DNA of 64,000 bases from QANA01 sp963665505 (GTDB taxonomy: Bacteria; Bacillota; Clostridia; Christensenellales; Christensenellaceae): the NCBI GenBank assembly GCA_963665505.1, contig OY762275.1:1550001-1614000 (forward strand), in the 5' to 3' direction. Numbering within the stretch: position 1 is the first letter of the stretch; every line of letters begins with the position of its first letter. This document shows, piece by piece, positions 1 through 8,243 of this stretch. Made by a program: the position numbers and the translations under genes. Below the pieces are notes generated by a model. The model had not been told where the DNA came from, did no database searches, and worked only from the letters and a program-made list of their open reading frames with translations.

Positions 1-1
1 T

Positions 2-538
2 TTACCCCTTCAATAGTTGGCGATTTTTATAGATATACTCCGTACAAGACCATATAGACAAAACAACGCTTATATAAATAAGTATCTCCCCGACAGGTAT
101 CTGCACCCATGTATAAAACATCTCTTCCATGAAAACAAATATGATGCCCACAAGTTGCACAATCGTTTTCCATTTCCCGATCGGGCCGGCCGCGATCACG
201 ATTCCATCCGAAGCCGCCACCAGCCGGAAACCGGAGATGACAAACTCTCTTGCCAAAAGCACGATCGCGATGACCGGACCGATCTTGCCCCAATCCATCG
301 CGATGAGCAGCGCGGCCATAAAGAGCACTTTATCCGCAATCGGATCCATCAGCTTGCCAAAATTAGAAACCAAATGCATTTTTCTCGCAGCCATGCCGTC
401 GAACATATCCGTAAGAGAGGCCAGGATAAGGATCCCACCCGCATAATAATTCCAGCCCTTGATATTTATATAATAACATACTATCAACAGCGGTACCATC
501 ATAATTCTGGCCATCGTAAGCCAATTTGGCAATTTCAT
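2..538 (-). CDS. pgsA: CDP-diacylglycerol-glycerol-3-phosphate 3-phosphatidyltransferase
   Basis: Integral membrane enzyme of phospholipid synthesis that transfers a phosphatidyl group from CDP-diacylglycerol to glycerol-3-phosphate, giving phosphatidylglycerol phosphate. The 178-residue product shows the complete CDP-alcohol phosphotransferase signature, D-x2-DG-x2-AR-x8-G-x3-D-x3-D, in the first third (SLTDMFDGMAARK and GKLMDPIADK), flanked by several hydrophobic segments. The start at 538 is chosen because the protein then begins MKLPNWLT, typical of PgsA, with a GGGAGGA ribosome-binding site just upstream. The ATG overlaps the rimO stop by 4 bp, so the two genes are probably translationally coupled. 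The stop codon lies at positions 2-4, so the gene is complete. Confidence 0.95.
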   Translation of the reverse strand: MKLPNWLTMARIMMVPLLIVCYYINIKGWNYYAGGILILASLTDMFDGMAARKMHLVSNFGKLMDPIADKVLFMAALLIAMDWGKIGPVIAIVLLAREFVISGFRLVAASDGIVIAAGPIGKWKTIVQLVGIIFVFMEEMFYTWVQIPVGEILIYISVVLSIWSCTEYIYKNRQLLKG

Positions 539-1869
539 TCTTTTATGTTCCTCCCGTACAATTCGTAATCTCCGGCATTTTTTATGACAACATCCTGGAA
601 ACAACCTATTTCCAACGGTTTGTCCGAAGTAACAAGGATCGCACCGTCCACATCGGGAGCCTCCCCATAAGAACGGCCTACATACATATTTTTCTCCGGC
701 AGAAACCCTTCTATCAAAACACGGTAGACGCGGCCAATCCGCCTTTCATTCGCCTTCCTGGATATCTTCCTCTGCAGGCGCATGATCCGTTCCGCCCTTT
801 TTATTTTGACTTCTTCGGGTATCTGATCCGGCATGTTATACGCCGGCGTTCCTTCCTCCCTGGAATACGGGAAACAACCCAACCTGTCGAACGCCAGTTC
901 TTCCACGCCGCGTTCCAAAGCCGCGAATTGCGCTTCGTTTTCTCCCGGGAACCCGACGATCAATGTCGTCCGCAAAATAAAATCTTCCGATTTGGCGCGG
1001 ATCTTTTTCACCGTCGCATAGATCGTCTCTTTTGTATCTTTTCTGTTCATGTGCTTCAAAACAGCATTGTCCACATGCTGTATGGGCATATCCAGATATT
1101 TTGCGATCGCATCGCGGCGGCAAAACGTCTCCAGCAGCTCTTCCGTTATGCCGTCCGGATAACAATATAAGAGCCGTAGACGCCGCAGCCCGGGTAAAAC
1201 GGCAAGCCTGTCCATCAGTTCGGGAAGACACGGTTTCCTATACAGGTCCGCACCGTATTTTCCCGTATCCTGCGCCACCAGTATCAGTTCGGATACGTCC
1301 TTTTGCAGCAGGAACCTTGCCTCTTCGCAAATCTCTTCCATCGGCCTGCTTTGCAGATTTCCCCGGATATAGGGAATCGCACAATAGGCGCACCTGTTGT
1401 TGCAGCCCTCCGCAATTTTGATATAGGCATAACTGCGGGGCGTCGTCAGTATCCGGGCGGCATATTCCGCCGAGACATCCGCTTCTTTGAACAGCGACGT
1501 ACGCTTCCCCCGCAGCGCATCTCCCACTGCCTGCACGATGTCTTTCTGCGCCGTCACGCCTAAAAACGCATCCACTTCCGGCATTTGTTCCGCCAGTTCG
1601 TCTCTATATCGGCCGGAAAGACAGCCCGTTACAACCAAAGCCTTCAGGCTTCCCGCCTTTTTATATTCCGCCATCTCCAGGATCGTATCGATCGACTCCT
1701 GTTTCGCACTTTCGATAAACCCGCAGGTGTTGATGAGAATGACCTCGGCCTCCGCCGGTTCTTCCGTAAACGAATACCCTGCTTTTTGCAGTTCGCCCAG
1801 CATAAGCTCGGTATCCACTCTGTTTTTGGAACACCCCAGCGAAATAACCCCGATTTTAACGCCATTCAT
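535..1869 (-). CDS. rimO: Ribosomal protein S12 methylthiotransferase RimO
   Basis: Radical SAM methylthiotransferase that modifies an aspartate of ribosomal protein S12. The 444 residues contain the three UPF0004-domain cysteines (C13, C49, C83) that hold the auxiliary 4Fe-4S cluster, and the radical SAM CxxxCxxC motif at C156, C160 and C163 in EGCNNRCAYCAIP. The C-terminal part is compatible with a TRAM domain. The phrase GVISLGCSKNRVDTE at the N-terminus is typical of RimO rather than MiaB. A GGAGG site lies upstream of the ATG. The start overlaps the end of the translocase gene by 14 bp and the end overlaps pgsA by 4 bp, so the three genes form one operon. Confidence 0.95.
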   Translation of the reverse strand: MNGVKIGVISLGCSKNRVDTELMLGELQKAGYSFTEEPAEAEVILINTCGFIESAKQESIDTILEMAEYKKAGSLKALVVTGCLSGRYRDELAEQMPEVDAFLGVTAQKDIVQAVGDALRGKRTSLFKEADVSAEYAARILTTPRSYAYIKIAEGCNNRCAYCAIPYIRGNLQSRPMEEICEEARFLLQKDVSELILVAQDTGKYGADLYRKPCLPELMDRLAVLPGLRRLRLLYCYPDGITEELLETFCRRDAIAKYLDMPIQHVDNAVLKHMNRKDTKETIYATVKKIRAKSEDFILRTTLIVGFPGENEAQFAALERGVEELAFDRLGCFPYSREEGTPAYNMPDQIPEEVKIKRAERIMRLQRKISRKANERRIGRVYRVLIEGFLPEKNMYVGRSYGEAPDVDGAILVTSDKPLEIGCFQDVVIKNAGDYELYGRNIKE

Positions 1870-4333
1870 CCGTCACGTCCTCCGTACCGAACATACGCCG
1901 GTAATCATCCCATGTGATAAGGATTTGCCTCGGCTTGTTTCCATCGGCGGGCGTAACGATTTCCTTTTGTTCAAGTTCATCCACGATCCTTGCTGCCCGC
2001 GCATATCCGACCCGGAGCCTGCGCTGCAACATAGACGTGGATATCTGTTCGTATTCCAATGCCAACTTGACCGCCTGCGGCATCAGTTCATCATCAAAAG
2101 AGCCCTCCCCCGTTTCTCCCGAAGGAGAAATAGGGAAATCGATTTCCTTTGCAAGCGTTTCGTCAAATTTACTGTCGGCTCCGTTATTCTTTAAAAATTC
2201 TATGACACGCTCATTCTCTTCATCCGAAATATAGCATCCCTGCAGGCGGACAGGTTTGCTTTGTCCCACCGGCAGATACAGCATATCTCCTTTGCCCAGC
2301 AGTTTTTCCGCGCCGCCCATATCCAATATTGTACGCGAATCAATGGAAGAAGATACGGTAAACGCAATACGGGAAGGAATGTTTGCCTTGATCAGCCCGG
2401 TGATGACATCCACGCGGGGCGACTGCGTCGCGATCACCAAATGTATACCGCTGGCACGGCCCAACTGCGCGATCCGGCAGATAGCATCTTCGACTTCGTG
2501 AGAACCGGCCATCATCAAGTCGGCCAGTTCGTCGACGATGATGACGACTTTGGGCATGATCTTCTCGCCGGCTTCTTTTCTCTCGACATTATACCCATCG
2601 ATATTTTTTACGCCCGCATCTGCAAAAATCTTATAGCGGGTTAACATTTCTTTCGCAGCCCAATTCAGCATATTGGGCGCTTTCTTGGGGTCCGTCACCA
2701 CATCGGTCTTCATATGTGGTATGCCATTGAATTTCCGCATCTCCACAACTTTGGGGTCCATCATCATGAAGACCACTTCGTCCGGCGACGCTTTATACAA
2801 AATGCTTATGATCAGGGCGTTCACGCATACGCTTTTGCCCGCGCCCGTTGTGCCTGCAATCAACAGATGGGGCATGCTCGCCAGATCTCCGTACACATTT
2901 CTTCCCGTAATATCTTTGCCGACAGCAAAGGCAAGTTTGCTTTCTATATTTTTGAATTCCGGCGTATCGATCATTTCACGGATCGCGACCAGCGAAGTAT
3001 GTGCGTTGGGTATCTCGATGCCGATCGCCGCTTTTCCCGGGATCGGTGCCTCGATCCGTATGCTGGAAGCCGCAAGATTGAGCGCAATATCGTCCGAAAG
3101 CGCGACAATCCGGCTCACTTTCACGCCCGGCGCGGGCTGCAGTTCGTACCGTGTCACGACCGGCCCTCTCACAATATTGATCACTTCCGCCTCTATATTG
3201 AAGTTTCTCAGCGTCTGTTCCAAAATAGCCGCCATGTTTTTTCTTTTGTTGATGTCTCCCCTGCTTTGTCCCGTATGTTTGGGCAAAGACAGCAGATCCA
3301 TATGATAAGGCAGCTGATACTCTTTCTTAGGTGTTTCTTTTTGTTCATATGAGGACTCTTTCGGAAGAAGCACGGAATTGATCCGTACATTTTGGGGCAT
3401 GGATACGTTCCCCGCAGCTGCCGGTTTTGCCGGTATCTGCGTATGTTCTCCAAAAATCCCCATGTCTACTTCTCCCTGCTTGTCCGCCGCGGGCGGAAAT
3501 GCGCCGTAGGTATCGTTCAGCAGCGAAAGCCCGGCATGCTTCGTATCTGCCGCCTGCACTTTTTCCACATACAGATCGGTCTTTTCTTCCGTTCCGTCTT
3601 CCGCGGAAGGGGCCTCTTCCCCGTCTGTCTCTCCCGCATACGGCTCTTCGCCTTCAGAAGAGCTGAAAGACTGCATATAAGCCTTTTCCACATGTTTTGC
3701 CGATTCTTTTATGGAACGTCTCTCTCCCTGCTGTTTTCCTTTTTTCTCTTCCACGAAAGCGTCCCGGCTTTCTTTGAGGGCATCGCCCAACTTCTTGGCG
3801 GCATCCTGTATGGAAAAATGCGTGATCAGCATGGCACCGGAGAGGACCAGCGCGCTGAAGAGCACGATGGCACCTGCCGCACCCAACAGCCGTTCCATCG
3901 GGTATGCCAACAGTGCGCCCAGGGCACCTCCGCCCGTTATGCCCGAACCGGTTTCAAAACATTGTTGAATATACCCGAAATAGCCGACAGCATCCACACC
4001 GTTTACACGGCGCGTACATACTTCGATCAGAGATAACAACAGTAACGTTTCCAGTACGATCAGCAGTCGTTTCCCATTATTTTTAGCCTTGCCGGCATAG
4101 GCAATGAACGTCACCCCGCTTACCAAAACAAGGGCGGGGATCACATACCCCAGTATCCCAAATAAACCAAAAGAAACAACTTGGATAAAATCCGCAAAAG
4201 GCGCTTCATATGAAAAATAGATGAATATGGCCAGAATAATCCCGGCGGCTATGAGAAGTATTCCCAAAACCTCTTCCGTGAGCTTTGCCGTTTGTTTTTT
4301 CCCCTGGCTCATGTCTTTTTTTCGCCGTATCAT
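1856..4333 (-). CDS. ftsK: DNA translocase FtsK/SpoIIIE
   Basis: Septum-anchored ATPase that pumps chromosomal DNA during division or sporulation. The 825 residues have several N-terminal membrane segments (about 22-175), a low-complexity acidic linker (about 195-340) and the motor domain with Walker A GTTGAGKS at 494-501. The Walker B region is VVIIVDELADLM, and a C-terminal winged-helix gamma domain follows (about 760-825). Length and membrane segments resemble SpoIIIE of spore-formers. Nothing in the sequence separates a dedicated sporulation role from a general division role. It is the first gene of the rimO-pgsA operon. The start at 4333 is favoured by a GGGGG-type site 7 nt upstream; a second ATG lies 7 codons in. 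Confidence 0.93.
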   Translation of the reverse strand: MIRRKKDMSQGKKQTAKLTEEVLGILLIAAGIILAIFIYFSYEAPFADFIQVVSFGLFGILGYVIPALVLVSGVTFIAYAGKAKNNGKRLLIVLETLLLLSLIEVCTRRVNGVDAVGYFGYIQQCFETGSGITGGGALGALLAYPMERLLGAAGAIVLFSALVLSGAMLITHFSIQDAAKKLGDALKESRDAFVEEKKGKQQGERRSIKESAKHVEKAYMQSFSSSEGEEPYAGETDGEEAPSAEDGTEEKTDLYVEKVQAADTKHAGLSLLNDTYGAFPPAADKQGEVDMGIFGEHTQIPAKPAAAGNVSMPQNVRINSVLLPKESSYEQKETPKKEYQLPYHMDLLSLPKHTGQSRGDINKRKNMAAILEQTLRNFNIEAEVINIVRGPVVTRYELQPAPGVKVSRIVALSDDIALNLAASSIRIEAPIPGKAAIGIEIPNAHTSLVAIREMIDTPEFKNIESKLAFAVGKDITGRNVYGDLASMPHLLIAGTTGAGKSVCVNALIISILYKASPDEVVFMMMDPKVVEMRKFNGIPHMKTDVVTDPKKAPNMLNWAAKEMLTRYKIFADAGVKNIDGYNVERKEAGEKIMPKVVIIVDELADLMMAGSHEVEDAICRIAQLGRASGIHLVIATQSPRVDVITGLIKANIPSRIAFTVSSSIDSRTILDMGGAEKLLGKGDMLYLPVGQSKPVRLQGCYISDEENERVIEFLKNNGADSKFDETLAKEIDFPISPSGETGEGSFDDELMPQAVKLALEYEQISTSMLQRRLRVGYARAARIVDELEQKEIVTPADGNKPRQILITWDDYRRMFGTEDVTDEWR

Positions 4334-4362
4334 TTAAATTCCCCCATCCATACTCCCAAAAT

Positions 4363-4391
4363 ATTATACAATATTGCCGCTTTTAATACAA
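4363..4391 (-). promoter_or_regulatory. Sigma-A-type promoter of the ftsK-rimO-pgsA operon
   Basis: On the minus strand the sequence reads TTGTAT (4391-4386), a 17-nt spacer and TATAAT (4368-4363). The predicted transcription start is near 4356, leaving a leader of about 23 nt before the ATG at 4333. Confidence 0.6.
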
Positions 4392-4582
4392 TAAAAAAGA
4401 CCACCGATATTCTTTCGCCCTTTGAATGAATCCTGCTTCATTTATGCCGATTCTGTCCATACCGGTTTTGCCAATATAGGCGAAAATTCCGCAAAATATT
4501 TCAAAAGCTGTGTTTTTATCCTAAAAACAAGGGAATACCGCCAAAAATCATTTCATAAAATATATACACTTGCCAAGAAAAA

Positions 4583-4591
4583 TGGTATACT
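4583..4591 (+). promoter_or_regulatory. Possible extended -10 promoter for the zinc-ribbon genes
   Basis: TGGTATACT fits an extended -10 element (TGn followed by TATACT). No good -35 box lies at the right distance; a TTGCCA at 4570-4575 is only 10 nt away. The rest of the 334-bp gap between the divergent ftsK and zinc-ribbon genes is AT-rich and shows no gene. Confidence 0.35.
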
Positions 4592-4667
4592 CTGAATATG
4601 AATCCGTATTGGCAAAGCGTATTTTTTGCAGCCGCTAGATAATTACTATACCCAAAGGAGAATGATT

Positions 4668-5327
4668 ATGGGAAACAATGTTTGTTCCAATTGTGGTGCC
4701 CCGCTTAAACCGGGCGCCAAATTCTGCGTCGTATGCGGTACGCCTGTGCCGGTAAACGCAGAGTCTATGTCCGCCGCACCAGCTTCGGAACCAGTCAACG
4801 CTGAACCGTCACAACCACAACCGGAACCTGCGCAGCAATATCAGCGCCCGCAGCAGGCCTATCAGCAGCCGCAGCCCGCCTATCAGCAGCCCACTTACCA
4901 GCAGCAGGCCTATCAGCAGCCGCAGCCCGCCTATCAGCAACAGGCTTATCAGCAGGGATATCCGGCCTATAACCAGACATATGCGCAAAAAAAGCCCAGT
5001 ACGCCCGGCGTTATGTCAACCGGTGCCTTTTTAGGTTCACTGCTTCTTATGATGATCCCCGTGGTTGGACTCATCCTGGCAATCGTATGGGCATCCAGTG
5101 CGCAGCAGGAAAGCAAGCGTAACCTTGCCCGGGCTATGCTGATCTTAATCATCATTGGTATTGTTCTGGGCGTTGTTTTGGGAATTCTCATCCGGAATTA
5201 CCTTGTCAATTACATCTATTCGCTTTATTATGGGTCTTATTTCAGCGACTATTACGACGACTATGATTCTTCCGACGACTACGATTACAGCGACTGGTAC
5301 AGCAGTTATTACAATTACGGTTATTGA
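4668..5327 (+). CDS. Zinc-ribbon membrane protein with Q/P/Y-rich repeats
   Basis: Function unknown. The 219-residue product begins with a zinc ribbon (CSNCGAPLKPGAKFCVVCG, four cysteines). A Q/P/Y-rich linker built on a YQQPQPAYQQ theme follows (about residues 50-105), then a hydrophobic region with two likely membrane segments and a very acidic tyrosine-rich tail. The start at 4668 has AGGAG seven nucleotides upstream; the ATG at 4662 is too close to that site. The architecture matches the broad class of bacterial zinc-ribbon plus membrane-domain proteins. The next gene encodes a second zinc-ribbon membrane protein, so the two may work as a pair; this is inference. Confidence 0.8.
   Translation: MGNNVCSNCGAPLKPGAKFCVVCGTPVPVNAESMSAAPASEPVNAEPSQPQPEPAQQYQRPQQAYQQPQPAYQQPTYQQQAYQQPQPAYQQQAYQQGYPAYNQTYAQKKPSTPGVMSTGAFLGSLLLMMIPVVGLILAIVWASSAQQESKRNLARAMLILIIIGIVLGVVLGILIRNYLVNYIYSLYYGSYFSDYYDDYDSSDDYDYSDWYSSYYNYGY
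4851..4939 (+). repeat. 38-bp exact direct repeat inside the zinc-ribbon gene
   Basis: Positions 4851-4888 and 4902-4939 are identical over 38 bp with a 51-bp period. They encode the QQAYQQPQPAYQQ units of the linker. The period is a multiple of three, so unit gain or loss by slippage would keep the reading frame. Confidence 0.85.
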
Positions 5328-5393
5328 CAAACGCGCAAAAGCATTTGCGTATGCTGTCTCATGTATCACCAGACATCATCAAAATTGATGAAC

Positions 5394-5413
5394 AACAAGT
5401 AAATCTACTTGTT
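5394..5413 (+). other. Small hairpin just upstream of a ribosome-binding site
   Basis: AACAAGTA, loop AATC, TACTTGTT forms a perfect 8-bp stem ending 7 nt before the AAGGAGG site at 5421-5427 of the next gene. There is no T-run, so it is not an obvious terminator. It could affect translation or mRNA stability. Confidence 0.4.
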
Positions 5414-5434
5414 CGATAAAAAGGAGGACATACC

Positions 5435-5947
5435 GTGGCATTTTGTACACATTGCGGAACACCCTTGGAGGAAGGTGCGGCTTTTTGCCCACACTGTGGC
5501 GCGAAAACGGTTCCATCCCAACAAGCAAATACAAACACAGCTTATACGAATCCTGCCCCCAACACCGCCCCCCCTTCCTATGCGGCGAACACATCCGGTC
5601 CGATCGACCCGAGAGACATCGCGGACAATAAAGGAATGGCGTTCCTGGCCTATCTGGGAGTCTTGTTCTTCATCCCGCTTGTGGCGCGGCCGGAATCAAA
5701 ATATTGCCGCTTCCACGCCAATCAGGGGCTGGTCCTTTTGCTGCTCGATATCGCCATTTATATCGTCGCCGCTATTCTTTCCTCATTGTTCCTTATGATT
5801 TCCTGGAGGATGTATTGGCTTTCTTCCCTGCTGTATCTTGCAGCGTCCGGGATCGTCCTGACATTCAGCATCATGGGGATCGTCAATGCCGCGACGGGCA
5901 AAGCAAAACGTTTGCCCATCATAGGAAATATCAATATTATCAAATAG
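5435..5947 (+). CDS. Zinc-ribbon membrane protein (DUF4870-like)
   Basis: Function unknown. The 170-residue product starts with a zinc ribbon (CTHCGTPLEEGAAFCPHCG), has a short polar linker, then three to four membrane segments. The region from ADNKGMAFLAYLGVLFFIP to the C-terminal GNINIIK resembles the DUF4870/Tic20-like membrane family in its HANQGL motif (residues near 98) and overall layout. Translation probably begins at a GTG at 5435 preceded by AAGGAGG. It follows the other zinc-ribbon gene by 107 bp on the same strand and is closed by a strong terminator, so the two probably share a transcript. Confidence 0.8.
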   Translation: MAFCTHCGTPLEEGAAFCPHCGAKTVPSQQANTNTAYTNPAPNTAPPSYAANTSGPIDPRDIADNKGMAFLAYLGVLFFIPLVARPESKYCRFHANQGLVLLLLDIAIYIVAAILSSLFLMISWRMYWLSSLLYLAASGIVLTFSIMGIVNAATGKAKRLPIIGNINIIK

Positions 5948-5960
5948 TGCTTTGGGACTT

Positions 5961-5989
5961 CCGGCATGCAGCCCGCATGCCGGTTTTTT
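5961..5989 (+). terminator. Intrinsic terminator
   Basis: CCGGCATGC, loop AGCCC, GCATGCCGG (9-bp perfect stem) followed by six T residues. It ends the zinc-ribbon gene pair. Confidence 0.85.
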
Positions 5990-6081
5990 ATTGCGCCGTC
6001 TTTCAAAGCATAGTATAGTGATATTGACACATATCTGAAAAAACGGTTTGTTCCCTGCGCCTATGTTCGGAGGACATCCAT

Positions 6082-6363
6082 ATGGTCGTAACGATTTTGC
6101 AGATAAAACTGCGCGCCTCCTGGGTACATACGCTAAAAGAAAAGCGTGCCGTCCTGCAGCATATCCTGCAGAAAACAAAAAACAGGTTTAATGCCTCGGT
6201 CATAGAGGCGGACATGCAGGATATGCACCAGACAATCGGGCTCGGCATCGTGTTTGCATCGGGCAACAATTCCCTTGCAGACAAGATGGCGCAGAATATC
6301 CTGACGTTTATGGAGCAAAATACCGATGCGGAGATACTGGAAATCTCGCAGGAAAGAGTATGA
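6082..6363 (+). CDS. DUF503 (YlxP-like) protein
   Basis: Small conserved protein of 93 residues with the DUF503 pattern: ILQIKLRASWVHTLKEKRAV at the N-terminus, a central VIEADMQDMHQTIGLG, and a C-terminal helix. YlxP proteins are usually found next to infB and rbfA; here the gene instead precedes a dehydrogenase by one nucleotide. A CGGAGGA site sits upstream of the ATG. The biochemical role of the family is not settled, so no function is claimed. Confidence 0.85.
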   Translation: MVVTILQIKLRASWVHTLKEKRAVLQHILQKTKNRFNASVIEADMQDMHQTIGLGIVFASGNNSLADKMAQNILTFMEQNTDAEILEISQERV

Positions 6364-6364
6364 A

Positions 6365-7393
6365 ATGGACGATATGTCTATCGTTTTGCTGGGTGCCGGA
6401 AAGACCGGGCGTGGATTTTTAGCCAGATTATTCCATACGCAGGCACACATTACCTTTATAGACAAAGACCCGGGCCTTATCCGGGAACTGAAAGAGAAGA
6501 AAAAGTACGCGATTCGTTTCTTCGATCAGGAAAAAACCGAAGAGATCCGCGGGTATGATGCCCTGTGCACACAAGACGCCGCCTGCAAACAGGCGCTGCA
6601 AAGTTGCACCGCCGTATTTGTCAGCGTGCGGGGCGAGAATACTCCGGCCGCGGGCGCATGGCTTTCCGATAAAATAGCTCCCGCTACCTGCGTGATCGCT
6701 TGCGAAAACGCTTCCCTGCCGGCATCCCTGCTGGGGCCGCTGGCAGGCAGGGCCTGCTCGGGCGCGGTATTCTGTACGACTGTCCTGGATAACGGGCTGG
6801 ATATCCTGAGTGAAAACTATCCTTCTCTCCATGTGGATGCCCATAACCTCAGTAAGGCAGTGGCACGGCTGTCCGGCATCCGCGTTTCCCAGGATTTCCC
6901 CCTGCTGATGCTGAGAAAAATCTATACGTACAATGCCGCCAGCGCAATCATCGCCTACCTTGGTGCAGAGAAAGGCTTCCGGGAATATGCAGGCGCAGCC
7001 AATGACCCGGAGATCGAAGCCGCCATCGACGCATTTTACAGCCAGATAAACGCCGCCATCAGCGCGGAATACGGCGTACCTTACGAAGAACAGGCCGCGT
7101 TTGCCGCTTCCTCCAAAGCAAAATTCCAGTCTCACGCCATTGCGGATACCGTTCGGCGCAATGCCGCCAGCCCCGCACGCAAGTTGGGGTCCGAAGAACG
7201 TCTGATCGCACCCGCCCGTCTGATCGCCAAACATGGCGGAGACCCTTCCCCGCTTTTACAGGCCGCCGCGGCCGCCTTACGATACATGGGCATCTCTTCC
7301 CGGCCGGAAGCGGAAAAAGTACTGGAGCAGACCGCAAAACTCACGGGAAAGGATCCGTTTATGCCCATTATACTGGACTATTTTTGCCGGTAA
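6365..7393 (+). CDS. Mannitol-1-phosphate 5-dehydrogenase-like protein
   Basis: NAD-dependent polyol dehydrogenase family (long-chain, mannitol type). The 342 residues begin with the Rossmann motif VLLGAGKTGRGFLARLF, which closely parallels the GAGxIGRGF of MtlD, followed by an acidic ribose-binding strand ITFIDKD. The catalytic strand carries K185 and N190 (RKIYTYNAAS), but the histidine normally found three residues after the Asn is serine (S193). No PTS or mannitol transport gene is nearby, so the substrate is unknown. The start codon follows the DUF503 stop by one nucleotide, indicating coupling. Start 6365 is preferred; ATG at 6374 is an alternative. Confidence 0.7.
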   Translation: MDDMSIVLLGAGKTGRGFLARLFHTQAHITFIDKDPGLIRELKEKKKYAIRFFDQEKTEEIRGYDALCTQDAACKQALQSCTAVFVSVRGENTPAAGAWLSDKIAPATCVIACENASLPASLLGPLAGRACSGAVFCTTVLDNGLDILSENYPSLHVDAHNLSKAVARLSGIRVSQDFPLLMLRKIYTYNAASAIIAYLGAEKGFREYAGAANDPEIEAAIDAFYSQINAAISAEYGVPYEEQAAFAASSKAKFQSHAIADTVRRNAASPARKLGSEERLIAPARLIAKHGGDPSPLLQAAAAALRYMGISSRPEAEKVLEQTAKLTGKDPFMPIILDYFCR

Positions 7394-7436
7394 AATGCAA
7401 GAAACCCCTAAACAGAGTAATTCCTTTCTCTTTGGA

Positions 7437-7465
7437 TTGACAAAAAAATACGAAAATGATAGTAT
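7437..7465 (+). promoter_or_regulatory. Promoter of tRNA-Pro
   Basis: TTGACA (7437-7442), 17-nt spacer, TAGTAT (7460-7465), about 65 bp before the tRNA. Confidence 0.55.
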
Positions 7466-7531
7466 ATCAAACGTGCAGAAAAAATATCCGAAATGTCCGG
7501 CCATATTTTTTCTTCGCAAACGCAAACAGAT

Positions 7532-7608
7532 CTGGGTGTGGCGCAGTTTGGTAGCGTGCTTGAATGGGGTTCAAGAGGTCGCAAGTTCAAATCTTGTCAC
7601 CCAGACCA
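7532..7608 (+). tRNA. tRNA-Pro (GGG)
   Basis: Complete cloverleaf: acceptor CTGGGTG/CACCCAG, anticodon stem CTTGA/TCAAG with loop ATGGGGT giving anticodon GGG, T-stem GCAAG/CTTGT and encoded ACCA end. Confidence 0.95.
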
Positions 7609-7609
7609 G

Positions 7610-7650
7610 AAAAACCGCTTTGGAAATGTCTTTCCAAAGCGGTTTTTCTT
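7610..7650 (+). terminator. Intrinsic terminator after tRNA-Pro
   Basis: AAAAACCGCTTTGGAAA and its exact complement enclose a TGTC loop, immediately after the tRNA. Confidence 0.9.
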
Positions 7651-8182
7651 TGCTTTAAACTTTGTTAGCAACACATCAGCAATAAATGAACTAAACAAAT
7701 AGATGAGGATCAACACAAAGGGCATCGGTTATTGCAAGGACTATTTCCAGCCATGCCCTTACGCGCACATGCAAAGGATGGCAAAGTATGGACCGCCGCC
7801 GACCGGAACAATACAGCGCTTCCCGTCTTTGCATTTTTACTGCTCATGATATACGGGAGGCGGGCCGGTTCATATTTTTCGTAACCATTTTAGGGGCCGG
7901 ACATACCGGTATCATTTGCAGAACCGCAAAGAAAATAGCCGGTAAATTTCAGTCTGCCGGTTTGAACAACGCGTGCGGTGGCACAATAATCGCTTATCTG
8001 TCGCTTAATACTTTTATGCATATCGTAATTTTGCAGGTTCAGCCTTTGAGAAAGTCCGCACCAACGTAAAAAAGCCGCCGTGCTAATGAAAGCGGCGGCT
8101 TCCCTACTCATTTTTTCATATCCGTATGATCCAAATAATTAAAAAATCCCGCGCGTTGCACGCAAAACGGATATCGATTGAG
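7651..8182. other. Gene-poor stretch with short, unsupported coding fragments
   Basis: No gene can be supported across these 530 bp. Two short plus-strand readings look protein-like but are brief. One starts at 7702 (MRINTKGIGYCKDYFQPCPY, about 45 codons). The other starts at 7753, about 38 codons, with a hydrophobic segment TALPVFAFLLLMIY. They overlap in different frames and have no homologue I recognise. They may be remnants of decayed genes. Confidence 0.4.
8072..8101 (-). terminator. Terminator-like hairpin oriented on the minus strand
   Basis: AAGCCGCCG and CGGCGGCTT form a 9-bp stem around a 12-nt loop. The T-run (six T) follows the stem only on the minus strand, yet no convincing minus-strand gene ends here, which fits loss of a former gene between about 8110 and 8390. 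Confidence 0.5.
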
Positions 8183-8211
8183 TTGCCTAACAGAAAAATA
8201 TTTTATATAAT
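8183..8211 (+). promoter_or_regulatory. Promoter upstream of trmO
   Basis: TTGCCT (8183-8188), 17-nt spacer, TATAAT (8206-8211). The predicted start is near 8218, about 170 nt before the trmO ATG. Confidence 0.6.
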
Positions 8212-8243
8212 GAAAGAAGCCCGGACGATCTTGCAGGAAGGGT

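Noticed and set aside
4570..4591. TTGCCA and TATACT as a standard promoter
   Set aside because: The spacer is only 10 nt; only an extended -10 reading is plausible.
4851..4939. CRISPR-like direct repeats
   Set aside because: The repeats are coding, in frame and only two copies with a 13-bp gap; there are no cas genes.
7788..8069. Plus-strand open frame of 93 codons
   Set aside because: No ribosome-binding site, odd composition, and it competes with other short frames in a decayed stretch.
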